Source: Derxia gummosa DSM 723 | GTDB lineage: Bacteria; Pseudomonadota; Gammaproteobacteria; Burkholderiales; Burkholderiaceae_E | Assembly (NCBI RefSeq): GCF_000482785.1 | Contig: NZ_AXWS01000007.1 | Coordinates: 620,001-684,000, forward strand | DNA: 64,000 nt | Direction of reading: 5' to 3' | Shown: positions 26,259-35,247 of the stretch, in pieces | Numbering within the stretch: the stretch's first letter is position 1 | Layout of the letters: each line of letters starts with the position of its first letter | The notes under the pieces: model-generated | What the model saw: only the letters and a program-made list of their open reading frames with translations | What the model was told of the DNA's origin: nothing | The model's database searches: none | Program-made: the position numbers and the translations under genes

Positions 26259-27635
26259 TCAGAACGGCAGCGCCACGCCCGGCCGCACCGCCTGGAAGGC
26301 CGCCCGGAACGCGGCCTGCACTCGCTTGTAGGCCGCGTCGTTCGCGCCCTCGAAGCGCAGTGTCAGCGCTGGCCCGGTGCCCGACGCGCGCAGCACGCCG
26401 AAGCCGTCCGGCCACACCACGCGCAGGCCGTCGGTCGTCTCGACCTCGGGCGCGCCGTCGAACACCGCCTTGCCCGCGACCTCGGCCACGAAGGGCGCGG
26501 CCTCGCCCTCGCCCACCTTGATGCGCACTTCCTGCGCCGTCACCGCCTTGGGCAGCGCCGCGATCGCCGCCGCGCCGTCGGGCGTGCGCGACAACGCCTC
26601 GGCGATGCGCGCGGCCGCGTACAGCGCATCGTCATGCCCGTGCCAGCGGTCGCGGAAGAAGTAGTGCCCGCCGAACTCGCCGCCCAGCACCGCGCCACTT
26701 GCCGCCATCGCCGCCTCGATGAAGCCGTGCCCGCTCGGCGCATAGGCCACGCTGCCGCCGCGCTCCGCCAGCCAGCCCGCGAGACGCGGCGACGACTTCA
26801 CGTCGGCCACCACGGTCGGCATCACGCCGCCCGCCGCCAGATCGGCCGCCAGCAGCATCAGCACCCGGTCGCCATCGACCGCATAGCCGCGCGTGTCCAC
26901 CAGCCCGAGGCCCGAGCCGTCGCAGTTGAAGGCGATGCCGACCTCGCCCTGCTGGCTGCTGCGCTGCGTCGCCACCAGGTCGATGAGGTTGTCGCGCACC
27001 GTCGGGTCGGGAAAGTGGTTGGGGAAGTTGCCGTCCACCTGGGGCCAGATCGTGCTGACCGTGCAGCCGATGCGCTTGAACAGCTCCTCGGCGATGGCAC
27101 CGGTGGCGCCGTTGCCGCAGTCGAGCGCGAGCTTGACCGGGCGCGCGAGCCTGATGCCCGCCACCACCTTCTCGATGTAGGCCTCGTCGAAGCTGTCGCG
27201 CTCGTAGTCGCCCGAGCCCTTGGCGAAGTCCTTCGCCTCGATGCGGCGGTGCAAGGCCGCGATCGCATCGCCGCACAGCGGCACGCCGCCGAGCATCACG
27301 CGCATGCCATCCCACTGCGCGTTGCTGCGCCCGCCCGTGACCATCACCGCGCTGCCGCCGGCCACCTCGTGCGCCGCGAATTGCAGCACCGGCGTCGCGC
27401 ACAGGCCGATGTCGATCACGTCGACGCCGGCGTCGTTGATGCCGCAGGCGACGGCGCTCGCGTAATCGGCCGACAGCAGCCGGCCGTCACGGCCGACGGC
27501 GATCTTCTTCCGCCCGCGCGCGAGCGCCTCGCTGCCGATGGCAAGGCCGATCTGCTCGGCGATCTGCGGGGTCAGGGTCTGGCGCACGAGGCCGCGGATG
27601 CTGCTGGGCCGGAAGATGTCTGCTGGCACTGTCAT
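26259..27635 (-). CDS. Degenerate phosphohexomutase (phosphomannomutase/phosphoglucomutase paralogue)
   Basis: 458 residues, full length for the alpha-D-phosphohexomutase family, with four recognisable domains. Three key motifs are altered. The phosphoserine loop, canonically TASHNP or TGSHNP, is TGGRSN (100-105). The metal loop, canonically DGDGDR, is NCDGSG (236-241). The domain-4 phosphate loop is RASGTGP rather than RxSNTEP. The sugar loop GEFGGH (318-323) is retained. Both the phospho-Ser site and two of three metal Asp residues are gone, so mutase activity is unlikely. It may bind sugar phosphates in another role, or be decaying, though the frame is intact. RBS quality is moderate; start from MTVPADIF. 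Confidence 0.85.
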   Translation of the reverse strand: MTVPADIFRPSSIRGLVRQTLTPQIAEQIGLAIGSEALARGRKKIAVGRDGRLLSADYASAVACGINDAGVDVIDIGLCATPVLQFAAHEVAGGSAVMVTGGRSNAQWDGMRVMLGGVPLCGDAIAALHRRIEAKDFAKGSGDYERDSFDEAYIEKVVAGIRLARPVKLALDCGNGATGAIAEELFKRIGCTVSTIWPQVDGNFPNHFPDPTVRDNLIDLVATQRSSQQGEVGIAFNCDGSGLGLVDTRGYAVDGDRVLMLLAADLAAGGVMPTVVADVKSSPRLAGWLAERGGSVAYAPSGHGFIEAAMAASGAVLGGEFGGHYFFRDRWHGHDDALYAAARIAEALSRTPDGAAAIAALPKAVTAQEVRIKVGEGEAAPFVAEVAGKAVFDGAPEVETTDGLRVVWPDGFGVLRASGTGPALTLRFEGANDAAYKRVQAAFRAAFQAVRPGVALPF

Positions 27636-27979
27636 GGGCGCTCCCGTGGAGGTTGGGTATCGGAGCGGGCCGCGTCGGCGGACTTGTCGGATTCGCGCCA
27701 ATGGCCACACGCAGCCGGCGCGCCGCACGCCTTTGCCGACGATTCTTGTCGGGTTCGGCCCACGGAAAAACCCTTGAGCGAGGCCTGTGCCAGACCACTT
27801 GTGACGACCAAAACGTAACTGCGCGCGTCATCGCGCGAAGCGTGCTTTCGGCTGCGGGTTACACTGATCCGCGACAGACATGCCAAGACCCGTTTTTCAA
27901 GGTCTTTCCCTAAACCGCCCGCAGTTGCGTGGCCGGCCTGGTTCGAGTTCCCGGTAGGCGTCTCTTGAGTGTTTCTGTT

Positions 27980-28013
27980 CCTGCCGCATCGCGGCGGGAG
28001 GCTCTTCTTTTTT
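27980..28013 (+). promoter_or_regulatory. Hairpin with U-tract in the cspA leader
   Basis: CCTGCCGC-ATC-GCGGCGGG (27980-27998) followed after eight bases by seven T residues (28007-28013), 31 bases before the cspA ATG. Long structured leaders are typical of cold-shock genes. This one could act as a temperature-sensitive attenuator. The rest of the 409-base gap back to 27635 shows no gene; a TACACT at 27860 is a possible -10. Confidence 0.45.
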
Positions 28014-28044
28014 ACCCAACTCACTCAGCAAGGAAACTGACTCC

Positions 28045-28257
28045 ATGAGCATCCAAACCGGCACCGTCAAGTGGTTCGATGACGCCAAGGGCTTCGGCTT
28101 CATCACCCCCGAAGACGGCAGCAAGGACCTCTTCGCGCACTTCAGCGAAATCCGCAACGAAGGCGGCTTCCGCAGCCTGAAGGAAAACCAGCGCGTGCAG
28201 TTCGAGGTCAAGCAAGGCCAGAAGGGTCTTCAGGCCGCGAACATCCGCGTGGTCTGA
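28045..28257 (+). CDS. cspA: Cold-shock protein CspA family
   Basis: 70 residues: OB-fold with RNP1 KGFGFITP and RNP2 LFAHFS. RNA chaperone or single-strand nucleic-acid binder. Monocistronic with a long leader. RBS AAGGAAA. Confidence 0.95.
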   Translation: MSIQTGTVKWFDDAKGFGFITPEDGSKDLFAHFSEIRNEGGFRSLKENQRVQFEVKQGQKGLQAANIRVV

Positions 28258-28444
28258 AGCCCGTGGCGCCGGGGCACTGCCCCGGCTGACGCGCCCATGA
28301 TCGGCGCGTCGCTCCTGCCGGCAGGTCGGCACGAGCGACGCGCCGATCTGCTTTTGGACGCTCCGCTTCCCGAGCACCTCGCGCATGACGGCGCGCCTTC
28401 GCGCAAGATCGCGTCACCGTTCCGTCTCCCATCCGCCCCGCCGC

Positions 28445-29116
28445 ATGTACACCACCGCCATCTTCGACATGGACGGCCTGCTGCTCGACAGCGAGCGCCC
28501 GATCCGCGACGCCTGGGCCGTGAGCCTGCCCGCCTTCGGCTTCGCGTTCGACGACGCGGTCTGGCTCGACATCATCGGCCGCCCCATCGCCGAGTCGCGC
28601 CTGAAGCTGTGCGCCCACTACGGCCCCAGCTTCGACTACGACGCCGTCTTCCTGCATGCCAACACCGCGCTGCGCGCCCACTTCGACGTGCACGGCTACG
28701 ACGTGAAACCCGGCGTGCGCGAGTTGGTCATGGCGCTGGCCGGACACGGCGTGCGTTGCGGCGTGGCGTCATCGACGCGCCGCGCCGAGGTCGAGCGCCG
28801 GCTCGGCCTGACGGGACTGCTGCCGCTGTTCGACAGCATCACCGGCGGCGACGAGGTCACGCGCGGCAAGCCCGAGCCCGACATCTTCCTGCTCGCCGCC
28901 GAACGACTCGGCGCCGCCCCGGCCGACTGCCTCGTGTTCGAGGACTCGGATCACGGCGTCCGCGCCGCGATCGCAGCCGGCATGGGCATCGTCGCCGTGC
29001 CCGACCTCAAGCCCGCCTGCGCCCACACGCGCGAGTTCGCGCTCGCGGTACTCGCCTCGCTCGAACATGCGCTGCCCGAGGTGCCGGGCTGGTTCGCGCG
29101 CGCGTCGCGCGGCTGA
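28445..29116 (+). CDS. HAD-superfamily phosphatase (beta-phosphoglucomutase/YniC-like)
   Basis: 223 residues. Motif I DMDGLLLDSE, motif II Ser in VASSTR, Lys in RGKPEPDIF, motif III VFEDSDHG. The cap position and length resemble YniC/hexitol phosphatases. Cytosolic sugar-phosphate phosphatase. Start at 28445, the first codon matching the conserved N-terminus. Confidence 0.9.
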   Translation: MYTTAIFDMDGLLLDSERPIRDAWAVSLPAFGFAFDDAVWLDIIGRPIAESRLKLCAHYGPSFDYDAVFLHANTALRAHFDVHGYDVKPGVRELVMALAGHGVRCGVASSTRRAEVERRLGLTGLLPLFDSITGGDEVTRGKPEPDIFLLAAERLGAAPADCLVFEDSDHGVRAAIAAGMGIVAVPDLKPACAHTREFALAVLASLEHALPEVPGWFARASRG

Positions 29117-29389
29117 CGGGTTCGCACGCAGCCCGGCCGAGGCGCGCCATCGGCCCGCTCCGCTCCGGCCACGGGTTGGCGCGGCTGCGACCGTCCGTCA
29201 GCAACCGCTCGCGCCTGAACTTGCACACGCTTGCGACGCGCGGTGGCGTTTCAGCAACCGCAACACGCGGACTTAGCCGGCTCAGGACGTTGCAACACAT
29301 GCAAAGATGACTGCCGTGGCGGGGCTTCCCGCCCGCCGGATCGGCGCCCCGCGCGGCGCCGTCGTCATCCACCGCCCGCGCCGCCGGCC

Positions 29390-30430
29390 ATGACCGCAGC
29401 CTTCACCGAGCTCACCCGTGCCGATCACGAAGACCGGCCGATTCTCGAAACGATGCTCGTCGAGCATTGCGTCGAGCTGGGCATCGACGCCGCCAGCCTC
29501 GACTACGAGCGCTACTGGGCCAGCGACGACCATTTCCCCTTCCTCATCCGCCAGGACGGCCATGTGGCCGGCTTCGCGCTCGTGCGTCGGCGCCATGAAG
29601 ACGCCCGCTTCGAACTGGCCGAGCTGCACATCCGGCGCGACTGGCGTCGCCAGGGCATCGGCCGCTGGGCCGCGCGCGCCCTGCTCTGGAAGTTTCCGGG
29701 CGAATGGAAGGTCGAGACCCTGCCGCGCCTCGATGTCGCACGCGACTTCTGGCGCGCCACGCTCAGCACCCTGCCGCGCCTCGCCGACGTGAGCGAGCGC
29801 ATCCAGGGCGACCGCAGCCTGTTCCGCTTCGTGCTGCCGCCCGGACGCGGCAGCGTGCGGCCGGCGCGCGCCGGCGACGCCGTGGCCATCGCGCGCATCC
29901 ATGTGCACGCCTGGCAAGCCGCCTATCGCGGGCTGCTGCCCGAAAGCTTTCTCGCCGCGCTCTCGGCCACCGAGCGCGAGGCCTACTGGTGCGACGTGAT
30001 CGTGCACCGGCGCGCCACCGTGCTGGTCGCCGCCGACGAGACCGACCAGGACCTGCACGGCTGGATCGCCATCGGTCCCGCGCCCGGCTGCGCACCCGAC
30101 ACCGGCGAGATCCTCGGCCATTACGTCGATCCGATGATGTGGGCCAATGGCCTCGGCACCGCGCTCTGGCGTACCGCGCGCGACGCCATGCGCCAGCTCG
30201 GCTTCCGCCGCGCCGTGGTCTGGGCGCTGGCCGACAACCAGCGCGCGCGCCGCTTCTACCAGCGCTCGGGCTTCGCCAGCGACGGACAGCAGAAATCCAT
30301 CGTGCGCGGCGAAAGCGAGGTGCGGGAGCTGCGCTATTGCCACGATCTCACCGCCACGCCCCCGCCCGGCACCGCCCGTCCGCCCGGCAATGACAGCCGC
30401 GGCGCCGAGCCCGACTTTTCCGACGACTGA
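29390..30430 (+). CDS. Tandem GNAT acetyltransferase
   Basis: 346 residues with two GNAT domains: residues about 1-150 (acetyl-CoA loop RRDWRRQGIGRWAARAL) and about 157-320 (VDPMMWANGLGTALWRTA, ending YQRSGF). The second has the fuller motif set. Substrate unknown. The 273 bases upstream hold no gene or clear signal. A disordered Pro-rich C-terminus follows. Confidence 0.85.
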   Translation: MTAAFTELTRADHEDRPILETMLVEHCVELGIDAASLDYERYWASDDHFPFLIRQDGHVAGFALVRRRHEDARFELAELHIRRDWRRQGIGRWAARALLWKFPGEWKVETLPRLDVARDFWRATLSTLPRLADVSERIQGDRSLFRFVLPPGRGSVRPARAGDAVAIARIHVHAWQAAYRGLLPESFLAALSATEREAYWCDVIVHRRATVLVAADETDQDLHGWIAIGPAPGCAPDTGEILGHYVDPMMWANGLGTALWRTARDAMRQLGFRRAVVWALADNQRARRFYQRSGFASDGQQKSIVRGESEVRELRYCHDLTATPPPGTARPPGNDSRGAEPDFSDD

Positions 30431-30511
30431 CGCCAACCCGATCGCCCAATCCCGACCGCATCAGCCCATCCGCCGGCCCGTGCCGGCCTCACAACAAGAC
30501 TGAGCACCTCC

Positions 30512-31990
30512 ATGTCAGCAGCCGCAGCCCTCACCGAATCCGATTTCGCGCGCTTCAGGCAATGCCCGCGCCGCCACTGGCTGCACCGCCAGCGCGGCGA
30601 TGCCGAGACGCCTCCGCCGGTCGACGCTCTCGTCACCGACGTGCTCAGCCGCGCCTGGCCCGGCGCGGTACGCATCCCGCTCGATGCACCCTTCGACGAC
30701 CGCCTCGCCGCCACCGCGCAGGCGCTCGGCGCCGCCGCGCCGCGCCCCATCCTCGACGGCTGCTTCCGCACCGACGAGGGCATCGAGGTGCGCGTCGATC
30801 TGCTCGTGCCGCTCGAAAAGGGCACGACCGGACGCTGGCGCGTGGTCGGCATCCGCCATGCGAGCAGCTTCGGCGAACACGAGATCGACCTCGTCGCGCT
30901 CGCGGCGCGCGCGGTGCGCGGTGCCGGCGTGCACGTAGCCGGCGTGGACGTGGCGCGCATCGACACCGATTTCATCTATCCCGGCTTCGGCTGGTATGGC
31001 GGCCTGTTCGCGCCCATCGAGGTGAGCGGCAGCGTCGAGGAACGCCCGCTCGGCCAGTGGCTGGCCGACCTGCGCACCCTGCCCGACGGCCCCGAGCCCG
31101 CCACGCCGCCGGGCGCCCATTGCCAGCGCCCCCTGCCCTGCCCCTACGCCACGCATTGCGCGCCGCCGCCCGAGGGCGAAGCCGCCGAGGCTGATCGGCT
31201 GCGCCTCGACCTGCTCGGCCGCGACCTCGCCGCAGAGCTGCGCGCCGAGGGCCGCGGCAGCCTTGCCGACGTGCCGCCCACCCGCCTGCCCAACGACCGC
31301 CTGCGCCGCATGCAGCAGGCCATCGTCGATCACCGCGTCATCGTCGAGCCGGGCGCCGCGCGCGAGCTGGCGCGCTATCCGGGCCGACGCCGCTGGCTGC
31401 GCTTCGAGACGATCGGCTTCGCGGTGCCGATCTGGTCGGGCACGCGGCCCTACCAGGTGCTGCCCTACCAGTGGGCCTGCGATGTCGAGCGCATGGACGG
31501 CAGCGGCGTCGAGCATCTCGGCTTCCTCGCCGACCGCAGCGGCGACCCGCGCCGCGCCTTCGCCGAAAGCCTGCTCACCGCGCTCGGCCAGACCGGGCCG
31601 GTATTCGCATACAACGCCGGCTTCGAGCGCAACCGCATCGTCGAACTGGCCGCGCTGTTCGACGACCTCGCGCCCGCGCTCAACGCCGTGGCCGGCCGCA
31701 TCGTCGACCTGTTCCACCTGCTGCGCGCCCACGCCTATCACCCGGCGATGGACGGCTCCTGGTCGGCCAGATCGGTGTTCGGCGCCTTCGCACCCGATGT
31801 CGAGGCCGACCGCTTCGACGCCGCAGACGGGGCCACGCCGCTCGAAGCCTTCGCGCTTTCACTGCGCGACAAGCTCGACCCGGCGGAAGTGCAGCGCCTT
31901 CGCGCCGCGCTCGACGACTACGGCCGGCGCCAGACGCTCGCGCTGCGTCGGCTCACCGAAGCGCTCGGCGGAGAATCGAGCGGGCACTGA
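30512..31990 (+). CDS. DUF2779 protein: RecB/Cas4-like plus RNase-H-like nuclease domains
   Basis: 492 residues. The N-terminus LTESDFARFRQCPRRHWLHR has the Cys of a Cas4/RecB-type iron-sulfur nuclease. Three more Cys follow in CQRPLPCPYATHC. Acidic residues in GCFRTDEGIEVRVDLLV could be the PD-(D/E)XK core. The C-terminal DUF2779 region (WLRFETIGFAVPIW, FAYNAGFERNRI, IVDLFHLLRAHAYHPAMDGSWSARSV) looks like a DEDD exonuclease fold. Likely a DNA repair or defence nuclease; no partner genes are adjacent. Domain reading is by eye. Confidence 0.75.
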   Translation: MSAAAALTESDFARFRQCPRRHWLHRQRGDAETPPPVDALVTDVLSRAWPGAVRIPLDAPFDDRLAATAQALGAAAPRPILDGCFRTDEGIEVRVDLLVPLEKGTTGRWRVVGIRHASSFGEHEIDLVALAARAVRGAGVHVAGVDVARIDTDFIYPGFGWYGGLFAPIEVSGSVEERPLGQWLADLRTLPDGPEPATPPGAHCQRPLPCPYATHCAPPPEGEAAEADRLRLDLLGRDLAAELRAEGRGSLADVPPTRLPNDRLRRMQQAIVDHRVIVEPGAARELARYPGRRRWLRFETIGFAVPIWSGTRPYQVLPYQWACDVERMDGSGVEHLGFLADRSGDPRRAFAESLLTALGQTGPVFAYNAGFERNRIVELAALFDDLAPALNAVAGRIVDLFHLLRAHAYHPAMDGSWSARSVFGAFAPDVEADRFDAADGATPLEAFALSLRDKLDPAEVQRLRAALDDYGRRQTLALRRLTEALGGESSGH

Positions 31991-32021
31991 GGCCGCGACA
32001 CCCGCTGCCCGAACAAACGAA

Positions 32022-32045
32022 AACGGCTGCCCGAAGGCAGCCGTT
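32022..32045. terminator. Bidirectional terminator
   Basis: A perfect 10-bp stem AACGGCTGCC/GGCAGCCGTT with loop CGAA lies between the convergent DUF2779 and Tim44-like genes, with short A- and T-rich flanks. Confidence 0.8.
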
Positions 32046-32141
32046 CTTCATTGCATCGCCGTCACACCGGCGATCGCGGCGGAGGCCGGAGCACCGACCA
32101 CCCGCCATCGCTTCGCGCCCGCGTTCGCGCGGGCGCGGCGC

Positions 32142-33194
32142 TCACACCTGCTCGATACCGGCCAGACGCCAGCCGTCACCCTGCTCGCGCAGCAGATGCC
32201 AGACCTCGTCCACCGCCTCCGACGGCTGATTCGACGATTCGCTCACATGGCCACGGAAGCGGACGCTCGCGATCTGGGCGCCATCGCCGTTGCGCGTGAA
32301 ATCGACGATCTCGCCGCGCATGTCGATCACCTCGGTGCTCGCGCGCGCGCCACCACGCTGGTCGATATCGAGCCTGAGCTGCTCGAACATCATCGGCGTC
32401 GTGTACTTGCGCAGGCCGTCGGTATCACCAGCGTTGTTCAGGTCCTGCATCGTCTTGAAGAAGGCCGGCGCGAAGCGTTGCAGCTCCTCGGCCTCGGGGC
32501 CGAAGCCGCCCGTGCTGCCACCCGTCGGTGGCACCGAGCGATAGGCCGCCGTGCCACCCGCCGCGTACGGTGACGAGCCGGCCGTGGCCGAGCGCGGCTG
32601 GGCCGAGTTGCGACGCCACATGTAGAACGCACCCGCACCGAGCAGTCCGACCAGCAGCCACAGCCACATGCCGCCGCCCGACGACTGGTGCGCCGGCGCG
32701 CCATAGCCCGACGCCGCGCCACCGGTCGCGGCGCTGTCCATCGGGCCGGCAGAACCGGCGGGCGCCGCCGCGCCGCCGCCATGGGCCGCCGGCGCGTCGG
32801 GCCGCGCGGCCTCGCTCAGCGCATAGCCGGCCACCGCGCCGACCGCCGCGCCCGCGAGGGCCGGCTTGACCCAGCTGCCGCTGCCCTGCTGGGCCGGCAC
32901 GCCGGCCGGGGCCGCCGCCGGCGCCGCATAACCCGGCTGGGCCGACGGCGCAGGCTGGGCGGTCTGGCCGCTACGCACGCGATCCATCACCTCCGGACGC
33001 TGCATGCCGCTCGCGCCACCGCTACCGACACGCGACGACGAGCCCGACGAATACGAGGACGACGACGAGCGCGACACGCTCGACGACGACGACGATTTGC
33101 CCCCGCCCAGACGCGCCTCGGCGGGCGCAGTCATCGACAGGGTGACCGCGGTCGCCACCAGGGCGGCAACCAGACGGGAAGGGGTCTTGCTCAC
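32142..33194 (-). CDS. Tim44-like domain membrane protein
   Basis: 350 residues. Signal peptide; Ser-rich tract (KSSSSSSVSRSSSSSYSSG); Ala/Pro/Gly-rich region; glycine-zipper-like segment ALAGAAVGAVAGYAL; transmembrane helix MWLWLLVGLLGAGAFYMW. The C-terminal Tim44-like domain starts near FAPAFFKTMQDLNNAGD and ends HLLREQGDGWRLAGIEQV. A common Burkholderiales envelope protein of unknown function. Confidence 0.88.
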   Translation of the reverse strand: MSKTPSRLVAALVATAVTLSMTAPAEARLGGGKSSSSSSVSRSSSSSYSSGSSSRVGSGGASGMQRPEVMDRVRSGQTAQPAPSAQPGYAAPAAAPAGVPAQQGSGSWVKPALAGAAVGAVAGYALSEAARPDAPAAHGGGAAAPAGSAGPMDSAATGGAASGYGAPAHQSSGGGMWLWLLVGLLGAGAFYMWRRNSAQPRSATAGSSPYAAGGTAAYRSVPPTGGSTGGFGPEAEELQRFAPAFFKTMQDLNNAGDTDGLRKYTTPMMFEQLRLDIDQRGGARASTEVIDMRGEIVDFTRNGDGAQIASVRFRGHVSESSNQPSEAVDEVWHLLREQGDGWRLAGIEQV

Positions 33195-33346
33195 TTTGAC
33201 TCCGTTTACGAAGAAGAGCTGAGCGCCGCGCGGGGCGCGATGCCTCGCGCGCGTTCAGACGCGAGTTTGGGCCAGACGGGCCAAAACCAAGCGCATGGAG
33301 AGCTTACAGAAAGGTTTCCAAATCGCTCGGACTCGACGGCAAACCC

Positions 33347-34987
33347 TTACAGCCCGAACACCACGATCTGCGCCGTCGCCCCGCTGGCCGCGAAGCCGCC
33401 GTGCGAAAAGCCAGTCGCCACCGCGATGCGCTGATGCCCGCCGGCCAGATACGAAATGACACCACCGCCATTCGGCCCGCCGGTCGCCAGCATGCGCAGC
33501 TGCTTGCCGGTGACCGCGTCGATCGCCACCAGCCGCCCGCGCAGATCGGCCGTGAGCAGCAATTGCCCGGCCGTCGCCGTCACGCCCGCGAGCAGCGGCC
33601 GGTCCGACATCCAGCGCCAGCGCGCGAGGCCGGTGTGCGCATCGACGGCGGTGATCACGCCGCGCGCCTGATCGATCGGGTCGCGCGTGCCATAGCCGTT
33701 GGCCCAGCCGAGATAGGGCTTGCGCGCCGTCCACACCGGCGGCTCGCCCTGGATGGCGGTCGCGCACCAGTCGATCGCGCCCAGGTAGAGCAGGTTGTTG
33801 AGCGGGCTGTAGGCCGGCCCGTTCCATTGCACCGCCGCGATCGGGCAGATGCGGATGCCGGGCGCGAGCGGGATCTCGGCCGTGGTGTTGAGCTGCGTCA
33901 CGAGCGGCAGCTTGAACAGCAGCTTGCCGTCGGCGTGGTCCACCACATGCAGCACGCCGTCCTTGCCGGCGACGGCGGCGGCGCGCCGGCCGTCCCAGTC
34001 GCTGTACGAGGCAACGACCGAGGTATCCCAGTCGCGGTCTTCGGGGCCGAGCAGCTGGTAGGCCCACTTGAGCGCGCCGGTGGTCGCGTCCAGCGCGACG
34101 AGGCTGTTGGTGTAGAGATTGCGGCCCGGCCGCATCGCCTTGTTGAAGTCCGGCCCCGGATTGCCGACCGGAATCAGCAGCGTGTTGCTGAACGGGTTGA
34201 GCGAATACGTCGTCCAGGTGCCACCGCCGCCGTGGGCGAGGCTGGCCGGGTCGGTCCAGGTTTCGGCGCCCGGTTCGCCCACCTGCGGCACGGTGTTGAA
34301 GCCCCAGACCTTGTGCCCGTCGGTGGCGCTGAAGGCCATCATCTCGCCCCGGATGCCGCTGTCGCCGCCGGCCTTGCCGAGATAGACGAGGCCGTTCCAG
34401 GCCAGCGGCGCGGCGACGGCATATTCGCCGAGATAGGCGTCGGCGACGACCGTGTGCCACAGGAGCTGGCCGGTCGCGGCGTCGAGCGCGAGCAGATAGC
34501 CGTCGTTCGTGCCCCGGAACACGCGGCCGTCGGCGACGGTGGCGCCGTTGTTGGTGCCGTATTGCAGGTCGGGCCGCAGCGGCAGCCATTCATGCTTCCA
34601 GCGCAGCGCGCAGGTGGCGGCGTCGATCGCATACGTGTTGTGCGCGGTCGTGAAGATCATCGTGCCGCGATGGACGATCGGCCCGGCGCGGAAGGCGAAC
34701 TTCTCGCCGGTATCGAAGCGGCATTGCTCGCGCAGCGCACCGATGTTGCCGCGGTCGATCTCGCCCAGCTGCGAATAGCGGAAGCCGCGATAGCCCTTGT
34801 TGAAGGTGAGCCAGTTGCCGCCGTCGTAATCGGCACCCTCGGCCTCGGGCCGGCTTGGCAGATTGCCGCTGGGGCGGGTCGAGATGACGGTGGTCTGGGC
34901 GGCGACCGGCACGGCGGGCGCGAGCGCGGCCGCAAGGCCGAGCGCGAGGCCGAGCCGGCATGCGGCGGGCGCGAGGACGGAAGGCAT
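33347..34987 (-). CDS. Second periplasmic PQQ-type beta-propeller dehydrogenase-like protein
   Basis: 546 residues with a signal peptide ending PVAAQ, then a PQQ-binding propeller with repeated ALDATTGxLxW motifs. A candidate catalytic Asp lies in EDRDWDTSV. The vicinal Cys-Cys pair of the ExaA/MxaF group is absent. It is shorter than the 3.5-kb paralogue and divergent from XoxF and ExaA groups. Probably a PQQ-dependent alcohol or sugar dehydrogenase. No cytochrome or PQQ-synthesis gene is adjacent, so its electron acceptor is unclear. Confidence 0.78.
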   Translation of the reverse strand: MPSVLAPAACRLGLALGLAAALAPAVPVAAQTTVISTRPSGNLPSRPEAEGADYDGGNWLTFNKGYRGFRYSQLGEIDRGNIGALREQCRFDTGEKFAFRAGPIVHRGTMIFTTAHNTYAIDAATCALRWKHEWLPLRPDLQYGTNNGATVADGRVFRGTNDGYLLALDAATGQLLWHTVVADAYLGEYAVAAPLAWNGLVYLGKAGGDSGIRGEMMAFSATDGHKVWGFNTVPQVGEPGAETWTDPASLAHGGGGTWTTYSLNPFSNTLLIPVGNPGPDFNKAMRPGRNLYTNSLVALDATTGALKWAYQLLGPEDRDWDTSVVASYSDWDGRRAAAVAGKDGVLHVVDHADGKLLFKLPLVTQLNTTAEIPLAPGIRICPIAAVQWNGPAYSPLNNLLYLGAIDWCATAIQGEPPVWTARKPYLGWANGYGTRDPIDQARGVITAVDAHTGLARWRWMSDRPLLAGVTATAGQLLLTADLRGRLVAIDAVTGKQLRMLATGGPNGGGVISYLAGGHQRIAVATGFSHGGFAASGATAQIVVFGL

Positions 34988-35247
34988 GGGGATCTCCTGG
35001 GCGGCGCCCCGGTGGGCCGGGGTCGGGGGCGGAGATCATCGGTGCGGCCAGGAGTGCGCACCTGGGTTCAAGCCGCCGGCTTGACTGGCGGGGCGACAGG
35101 CGATGCGACCGGCGCGGCTCGCGGCAGATATCACATCCGCTGCCGACCACTGGCGGTGGGGTTGCGCGCACCACCGCCGACGCGGTCGGCCCGGCGGCAA
35201 TCCGGCAGTCGCCGCGCCGGGCGGATTCGCCCTCGCGCGGCGCGCCC

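Noticed and set aside
33000-33110. Acidic Glu/Asp-rich plus-strand peptide near 33004-33222
   Set aside because: Antisense of the Ser-rich tract of the Tim44-like protein.
34988-35247. FMN riboswitch near ribD
   Set aside because: The gap shows no conserved RFN elements, and ribD is downstream of nrdR, not at the head of an operon.
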